Positions 52,361 to 57,993 of a stretch of 57,993 nucleotides of DNA are shown here, one piece after another. Origin of the DNA: Porticoccaceae bacterium (GTDB lineage Bacteria; Pseudomonadota; Gammaproteobacteria; Pseudomonadales; Porticoccaceae). The stretch is from the NCBI GenBank assembly GCA_017858135.1, contig JAFMBY010000004.1:1-57993 (forward strand), written 5' to 3'. The notes below the pieces were generated by a model. That model had not been told where the DNA came from. It worked only from the letters and a program-made list of their open reading frames with translations, and did no database searches. A program made the position numbers and the translations under genes. The first letter of the stretch is position 1. Each line of letters starts with the position of its first letter.

Positions 52361-54391
52361 ATGGCCCAAAATCTCAACCCCCAACAGCAGGCTGCGCTGA
52401 AATATATCGACGGCCCACTGCTGGTACTCGCCGGTGCCGGCAGTGGAAAAACCAGTGTGATCACGCGCAAAATTGCCTACCTTGTCGAAGAGTGCGGCAT
52501 CCCTGCGCGCAATATTGCCGCGGTGACCTTTACCAATAAAGCCGCTCGAGAAATGAAAGCGCGGGTCTCCAGCTTGCTTAGCAAGGCGGATGGCAAAGGC
52601 CTTACCGTCTCGACCTTTCACAATCTCGGTCTGACCATCATCCGCACCGAAATTAAAGCACTAGGGTTTAAACCCGGCTTCTCGATTCTCGATCAAGAAG
52701 ACTGTAAAAACCTGCTTAAAGAATTGCTAGTGCGTCACACCGAACTCGATGAAAAGCTTATCGACACCGCTCAAAACACTATCTCCAACTGGAAGAACAG
52801 TCTGCTTGAACCCCATCAGACTGTAGGCGCAGCCAACAGTACCGGCGAGCAAGCCGTGGCGATACTCTATGAGCGCTACCAGCGAGCGCTAAAGGCTTAC
52901 AATGCCGTCGACTTTGATGACCTGATTATGACCCCGGTACTGCTCTTTCGCGGCCAGCCAGAGATCCTCGCTAAATGGCAGCGGCGCATACGCTACTTAT
53001 TAGTCGATGAATATCAGGACACCAACCTCGCCCAGTACGAACTGGTAAAAACACTGGTCAATGACAAGCAAGCACTCACCGTAGTGGGTGATGATGACCA
53101 GTCAATTTATGCCTGGCGTGGCGCGCGCCCGGAAAACCTGATGCAACTACAGGAAGATTTCCCGACCCTGAATGTTATTAAACTCGAGCAAAACTATCGC
53201 TCGACCGGCCGCATCCTAAAAGCCGCCAACACCTTGATCGACAATAACCCCCACCTCATCAGCAAAGCGCTTTGGAGTGAACTGGGCCCAGGCGACCCTC
53301 TGCGTTTTATTAGCAGTGACAATGAAGACGGCGAATGCGAACGCGTGGTTAATGAGATTATCGATATGCGCCTCAAACGGCGCTGTAAATACAGCGACTT
53401 TGCCGTGCTCTATCGCGGCAACTACCAAGCCAAGCTAGTGGAAATTAAGCTGCAATCCCAGAGTATTCCCTACGAGATTACCGGCGGCCAATCGTTTTAT
53501 GCCAAGACCGAAATCAAAGATATCATGGCCTACCTGCGGTTAATTATTAACCCAGATGACGACAATGCCATGCTGCGAATTATCAACACCCCACGTAGAC
53601 AGATCGGCCCCACCACCTTAGAAAAACTCGGCGAGTACTCCAACAAGCGCAACCTGTCACTGTATGACGCCATCGATGAAGTCGGCCTCACCGCCACCAT
53701 GCCAGCGAATAATTTAGAGCGCCTCAAACGCTTTAAACACTGGGTACAAAATATCAATCGCAACGTCTACAACGGCAAACCCATTGAAGCCATCAATGAA
53801 ATGCTCGACGACATCGACTACCTCGACTGGCTAAGACAAAATGCCAGCAGCGATCACGTTGCCCAAAAGCGCTGGGAAAATGTGCAGTTTCTGCTCAACC
53901 AACTCGCTCAGGTACTAAAGAACGACGAGACCGCCACCGACGAAGAAAACGGCGACAGCAAAATCGAAAACGCTATCGCCAAACTGATCCTTAGAGATCT
54001 TCTCGACCGCGAAAAAGAAGAATCCGCCGACGACAAAGTCCAGCTAATGACCTTGCATGCGGCGAAAGGATTGGAGTTTTTACATGTATTTATGGTGGGT
54101 ATGGAAGAAGATATCCTACCGCACAAAAACAGTGTAGAAGGCGGCCAGATCGAAGAAGAACGCCGCCTTGCCTACGTCGGAATCACAAGAGCCCAGCGCA
54201 CCCTCACCATGACCAGCGCCAGGCAGCGAACGCAGTTTGGTGAAACGTCTGCAACTACGCCGAGTCGCTTTGTTGATGAATTGCCAGAGGAGGATTTAGT
54301 GCGGATTGGCGGTGGTGTTGAAATCAGCAAGGAAGAGAATCAGGCAAAGGGTGAGGAGTCATTGGCGGCGTTGAAATCGTTGTTTGGGTAG
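52361..54391 (+). CDS. rep: ATP-dependent DNA helicase Rep
   Basis: LNPQQQAALKYIDGPLLVLAGAGSGKTSVITRKIAYL; DEYQDTN; VGDDDQSIYAWRGA; LMTLHAAKGLEF. Confidence 0.96.
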   Translation: MAQNLNPQQQAALKYIDGPLLVLAGAGSGKTSVITRKIAYLVEECGIPARNIAAVTFTNKAAREMKARVSSLLSKADGKGLTVSTFHNLGLTIIRTEIKALGFKPGFSILDQEDCKNLLKELLVRHTELDEKLIDTAQNTISNWKNSLLEPHQTVGAANSTGEQAVAILYERYQRALKAYNAVDFDDLIMTPVLLFRGQPEILAKWQRRIRYLLVDEYQDTNLAQYELVKTLVNDKQALTVVGDDDQSIYAWRGARPENLMQLQEDFPTLNVIKLEQNYRSTGRILKAANTLIDNNPHLISKALWSELGPGDPLRFISSDNEDGECERVVNEIIDMRLKRRCKYSDFAVLYRGNYQAKLVEIKLQSQSIPYEITGGQSFYAKTEIKDIMAYLRLIINPDDDNAMLRIINTPRRQIGPTTLEKLGEYSNKRNLSLYDAIDEVGLTATMPANNLERLKRFKHWVQNINRNVYNGKPIEAINEMLDDIDYLDWLRQNASSDHVAQKRWENVQFLLNQLAQVLKNDETATDEENGDSKIENAIAKLILRDLLDREKEESADDKVQLMTLHAAKGLEFLHVFMVGMEEDILPHKNSVEGGQIEEERRLAYVGITRAQRTLTMTSARQRTQFGETSATTPSRFVDELPEEDLVRIGGGVEISKEENQAKGEESLAALKSLFG

Positions 54392-54415
54392 GTAGATTGT
54401 CACCCCAGCGAATGA

Positions 54416-54541
54416 ACGGGCGCGTTTTGGGAAGATCATTACCACGCAACCGCGATTGATACAGAGGCTTATTCTCAATGTCCGGTGTATGTCGACATGA
54501 ATATGGTGAGGGCAAGCGTGGTTACCCTTATTGCCCTATAA
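54416..54541 (+). pseudogene. C-terminal remnant of a REP-associated tyrosine (Y1/IS200-like) transposase
   Basis: Frame reads TGAFWEDHYHATAIDTEAYSQCPVYVDMNMVRASVVTLIAL*, like WEDRYHATAI...YxDLNMVRAGVV of RAYT proteins; no N-terminal part. Confidence 0.72.
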
Positions 54542-55448
54542 CTTGTTCTAATTTTTTAAGGATATCCTCCTTTGTACCAGAACCAGACCTATCTAAATTT
54601 TGCTCACGCCACCGGACAGCAGGCAAATCTTGTGCTCCATCAATAGCCAATAAATCCCACTGCGGCTCTCGCTTATAAAATGAACACAAAAAGTCTTTGT
54701 GGATTTGAGGCATATTACTGACAACATCTTCGATAAGGTTTTCTCTGGCATTAGTAAGCGCATCCAGCGACACTTCATCCGCAGTCATACCCACAAAGTT
54801 CTGTTCATAGTCCTGAGATATATCTTTTAAATTAGGTGCAAGTGACGAGTGCGGCGGTTTATCATGGCTAATAAGGTAAATAATTAGTGCTGTACGCATC
54901 TCATCGGAAATACCCTCGTTATTCAACAATTGACTAACATCGAACAGATCACGAGGGTGCTGTCGATCAAGCGCTGCCATAATTTTGCCTGCAAATAGGT
55001 CAGAAAATGACAGCACATTCATTTCAGCAAAGCCAAATTGAGCTTGTGTTTTTTCTGAAATCTCCATCATCACCGGTTGATAAACACAGCCTCGAAGCAC
55101 GGGCGTTACTTCAACCTTTATCTGTACTCGTTCTCTCGAGCGGATGACCAGTTTATTGGCTGGTGCCTGCGAGGCCGGCGCTGACTCAGTGACACGAATG
55201 CTGTTGTCTGCTGCCTTAATACGCTCTCCTATACGCCTTAATGCGTCACCGATAGCAATCAGTGATGTTTCTCTATCTTCTATTGGTAAATAGGTTAAAT
55301 CTATATCTACCGAAAGGCGAGGCAAATCCCGAACAAAAAGATTGATAGCTATACCACCTTTAAGAGCAAATCAGTCTTCCTCTGCCACATGAGGAAGCGT
55401 CCTAACCAGTAAATTAACTTGGTTGCGATAAACTTCACTAAAAATCAT
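54528..55448 (-). pseudogene. AbiEii-type nucleotidyltransferase toxin interrupted by an in-frame UGA at codon 26
   Basis: Frame reads MIFSEVYRNQVNLLVRTLPHVAEED*FALKGGIAINLFVRDLPRLSVDIDLTYLP...; stop at 55371-55373. Confidence 0.85.
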
Positions 55449-56301
55449 TTACGCCATCCTTTATGTAATCTTTTGGCACAGTTATTTGGTAAATTGGATC
55501 TAGCTTTCCCCCGTTCATCAAAACACGCTTGCCTTTTCCAAGGTCTATTTTGTCGCGCTTTATTTTCTTGAACCAGCGGTTATTGTGACGGTCTGCAAAA
55601 AAGAAAAATAAGCGTTTCACCTTTATACTGGACGTGTTTTGTAAAAGGGTTTGTAGTCGATGCGGGCTAAGATTTACCAAGCCTTCCATTATTACATCTG
55701 CCATGTGGAAGGTTTCGTTTTTAGGCAACTCATCAAGCAATTCAAGAATAGCGCGTTCAGGGGAAGATATAACCATGGGCCATTCCCAGTGCCCCCAAGA
55801 ATGAACGCGCAAACCGTCGACTATCGGTATTGCATCTTTATAGAGTTGATACGTGGTCAGTGATAAAAGTGATGCTGGCGGTCCCTCGACTTGGGGAAGT
55901 AACCGCAATCGATTGTGGTAAACAAAAGTTTCACTCAAACCCAGTTTAAACACCCAAGAAGGTAGTTTTTTATCGCCATACAGATGGATGCTCTTGTCGC
56001 GTTGGCTTACATAATGGGCATAACCATCAAGTTTCAGCGCTGTAAGGCCACCAACTGAGACTGGGTAACCCATTAACATCTGTAGAGAAACAACAACCTG
56101 CTCCCAGCTTATCGTGCCTCGCGGCCGCCGAAATACTCCGCGTACAGGTTGCTCTAACCACCCTGCCGCTACATATTGACTACGCAGTGACCGGTAATAG
56201 CCTTTTTTCTCCATCCAGGCAGCATCCACCAGCAGCCCCTCAGGTAAGAGTTGCTCTAAGCGGTTTAATTTACTCCCATTACGCACATTCATACTAGGCA
56301 A
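55438..56301 (-). CDS. AbiEi-type antitoxin (winged-helix N-terminus plus AbiEi C-terminal domain)
   Basis: MNVRNGSKLNRLEQLLPEGLLVDAAWMEKKGYYRSLRSQYVAAGWLEQPVRGVFRRPRG; KGKRVLMNGGKLDPIYQITVPKDYI; overlaps the toxin start by 11 nt. Confidence 0.88.
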   Translation of the reverse strand: MPSMNVRNGSKLNRLEQLLPEGLLVDAAWMEKKGYYRSLRSQYVAAGWLEQPVRGVFRRPRGTISWEQVVVSLQMLMGYPVSVGGLTALKLDGYAHYVSQRDKSIHLYGDKKLPSWVFKLGLSETFVYHNRLRLLPQVEGPPASLLSLTTYQLYKDAIPIVDGLRVHSWGHWEWPMVISSPERAILELLDELPKNETFHMADVIMEGLVNLSPHRLQTLLQNTSSIKVKRLFFFFADRHNNRWFKKIKRDKIDLGKGKRVLMNGGKLDPIYQITVPKDYIKDGVNDF

Positions 56302-56310
56302 AATAACATT

Positions 56311-56338
56311 TTATTAAACCATAAAGCAAGTTTAATAA
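56311..56338. promoter_or_regulatory. Candidate AbiEi autoregulatory operator TTATTAAAC-N10-GTTTAATAA
   Basis: Perfect 9-bp inverted repeat 9-37 nt upstream of the antitoxin start codon. Confidence 0.6.
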
Positions 56339-56501
56339 CACTTAAATAAGCACATTATAAATGTACATATTCTAATACTTCTAAACTTTTCAGGTAGCCG
56401 CCAGGGTGAGGGTTTTGTCCATAAGCACCACAACTCATCTATTTTCATTAAGATAATTTGCTAGCACTCTTCCCTGTATTGTCTTACAGATAAAATTACC
56501 C

Positions 56502-57060
56502 TTACCAGACAAACAGCAGACAAACAAAAAGGCGCCCTCTTCTCAAACCACTTTCAAATACCTCACCCCAAGTAAAACAAATCACCGCACTAACCACCGT
56601 AGACTCCCCCAACCCACACACACCGCTCTCAAACCCCACACCGGACTGTTTATAGGCCTTAATGCTAATCGACAAATCCCCTCCAGAAGGCATATCCGTG
56701 ACTATCATTTGAGTAACTGCCAAGCGCAACTCATCCCCCAAGTACCTTACCCGCCCAATATTTTGGGTGGCCACATAGGCCGCTAAACCAACGGTGTTGT
56801 TATTGGCAATGGCTATGGCTTCGGCCTCATCTTTAAAGCCAATCACCGACAGCACCGGGCCGAAGATTTCTTCCTGAGCTATGCGGGTGTTGGGGTCTAC
56901 CTAGTCGAAGATCGTGGGGCATAGGTAGAAGCCGCCAGTTTCTTGCAGTACCTGCTTGCCGCTCAAAATAGGTTCGGCGCCCTGTTCTTTGTCCAATTCT
57001 ATATAGCCCAGCACTTTATTCAGATGGGCTTCATTCATAATCGCGCCGAAGGGGCTGGGG
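56502..57060 (-). pseudogene. Aldehyde dehydrogenase remnant (C-terminal part, internal amber stop, no N-terminal part)
   Basis: Frame reads [95 protein letters not shown]...YKQSGVGFESGVCGL; TAG at 56901-56903. Confidence 0.9.
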
Positions 57061-57145
57061 GGGTTATGGCAGCGACGCGTTGCAAGACAAGATTGGAAGG
57101 TAAGTGCTTTTTTAAATCGCCCGTGAAAACGGGGTAGAACCCCAA

Positions 57146-57430
57146 CTACAGACTGTCGTTAACTCGTATACGCAGTTCTTTACCAGGCTTAAAATAAGGT
57201 ACATATTTTCCATTCAAATCCACTGCATCGCCGGTCTTGGGGTTGCGGCCGACACGCGGGGCGCGGTAGTGAAGTGAGAAACTGCCAAATCCACGAATTT
57301 CGGTGCGCTGGTTGGTGACCAATGCGTGGGTCATCCGCTCCAAAATCATTCTCACCGCCAACTCAACATCTTTGGGAGGAAGCTGGTCTTGGCTTATGGC
57401 GATTTTTTCAATTAGTTCAGATTTAGTCAT
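57146..57430 (-). CDS. ihfB: Integration host factor subunit beta
   Basis: [60 protein letters not shown]; next to rpsA. Confidence 0.96.
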   Translation of the reverse strand: MTKSELIEKIAISQDQLPPKDVELAVRMILERMTHALVTNQRTEIRGFGSFSLHYRAPRVGRNPKTGDAVDLNGKYVPYFKPGKELRIRVNDSL

Positions 57431-57561
57431 GGATTACGTAATCGATTTTTATTAATGAAAATTGTTTTATTTGAAATCCGTCTTTCTAACCTTAATTCTT
57501 GATTTTATTGAAGTTTTAAATTTATACAAGCAAAAATTGGGTAAATGTCATGTTACAGGCG

Positions 57562-57592
57562 AAAAAAAAGGGTGGCATAGCCACCCTTTTTT
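57562..57592 (-). terminator. Rho-independent terminator after rpsA (symmetric, possibly bidirectional)
   Basis: aaaaaaaaGGGTGGCataGCCACCCtttttt. Confidence 0.92.
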
Positions 57593-57607
57593 GATCTCAG
57601 CTGAACC

Positions 57608-57993
57608 TTACTTGTCCATTTGCGCTTTGATCAGGTCACCAATAGTCACCGGTGCGGCGGTATCAGCTTCAACCTTGCGGTGAGCTTTAACCACTGCTTT
57701 TTCGTCAGCAACATCTTTAGCCTTCACAGACAGGCTGATAGCACGGGTCTTGCGATCAACATTGATGATCTTGGCTTCGATCTCTTGGCCTTCCTGCAAT
57801 TCGTGACGGGCATCTTCAACCTTTTCACGAGAGAGCTCAGAACCTTTGAGGTAAGCTTCGATATCATTGCCGAGATCAACGATGGCGCCTTTAGCATCAA
57901 CTTCTTTAACGATGCCCTTAACGATTGCGCCCTTGTCATTCTCGGTTACATAGTTGTTGAACGGATCGTCAGACAGCTGCTTGATACCCAGTG
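57608..57993 (-). CDS. rpsA: 30S ribosomal protein S1, 3' end (partial at window edge)
   Basis: Frame open to the edge: LGIKQLSDDPFNNYVTENDKGAIVKGIVKEVDAKGAIVDLGNDIEAYLKGSELSREKVEDARHELQEGQEIEAKIINVDRKTRAISLSVKA. Confidence 0.96.
   Translation of the reverse strand, partial: LGIKQLSDDPFNNYVTENDKGAIVKGIVKEVDAKGAIVDLGNDIEAYLKGSELSREKVEDARHELQEGQEIEAKIINVDRKTRAISLSVKAKDVADEKAVVKAHRKVEADTAAPVTIGDLIKAQMDK

Noticed and set aside
55371-55373. Selenocysteine recoding of the UGA in the AbiEii frame
   Set aside because: No convincing SECIS-like hairpin seen just downstream, no known selenoprotein in this family, and a second conserved residue (KGGT to KGGI) is altered; nonsense mutation is simpler. 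A sel gene search would settle it.
1-57993. CRISPR arrays, prophage, intact IS elements, rRNA or tRNA genes
   Set aside because: No spaced direct-repeat arrays, phage structural genes, full transposase ORFs or recognisable RNA genes were seen by eye; a tRNAscan/Infernal run would be needed to exclude small RNAs.

Overview
This 58 kb window looks like a gammaproteobacterial chromosome segment. Most of it is conserved core genes: ileS, ribF, murJ, rpsT, the pntAA/AB/B set, ispB, fabA-fabB, ssb, uvrA, leuA, pssA, an ilvI-ilvH-type pair, panCD, dnaB, rplI-rpsR-rpsF, rlmB, glpK, lptFG, pepA, holC, valS, rep, ihfB and the 3' end of rpsA. No CRISPR array, prophage, intact IS element, rRNA or tRNA was found by eye. 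The observations most worth following are: (1) a short unannotated ORF upstream of leuA, MKIHAIKSALNGNHSLGLMAAVSARGLLLLLP*, which looks like a leucine attenuator leader peptide; (2) an OprC-like, Met-rich TonB-dependent receptor next to a RegB/RegA-type redox two-component system, with a near-perfect GCGAC-N5-GTCAC inverted repeat in front of its promoter; (3) a decayed accessory pocket between rep and ihfB, containing a REP-associated transposase remnant, an AbiE-type toxin-antitoxin locus with an intact antitoxin and a UGA-interrupted toxin, a perfect inverted repeat upstream of the antitoxin, and a truncated aldehyde dehydrogenase; (4) an in-frame 18-bp tandem repeat at the ileS stop / start of the next gene. 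All family assignments are by eye from protein motifs and no database search was run.
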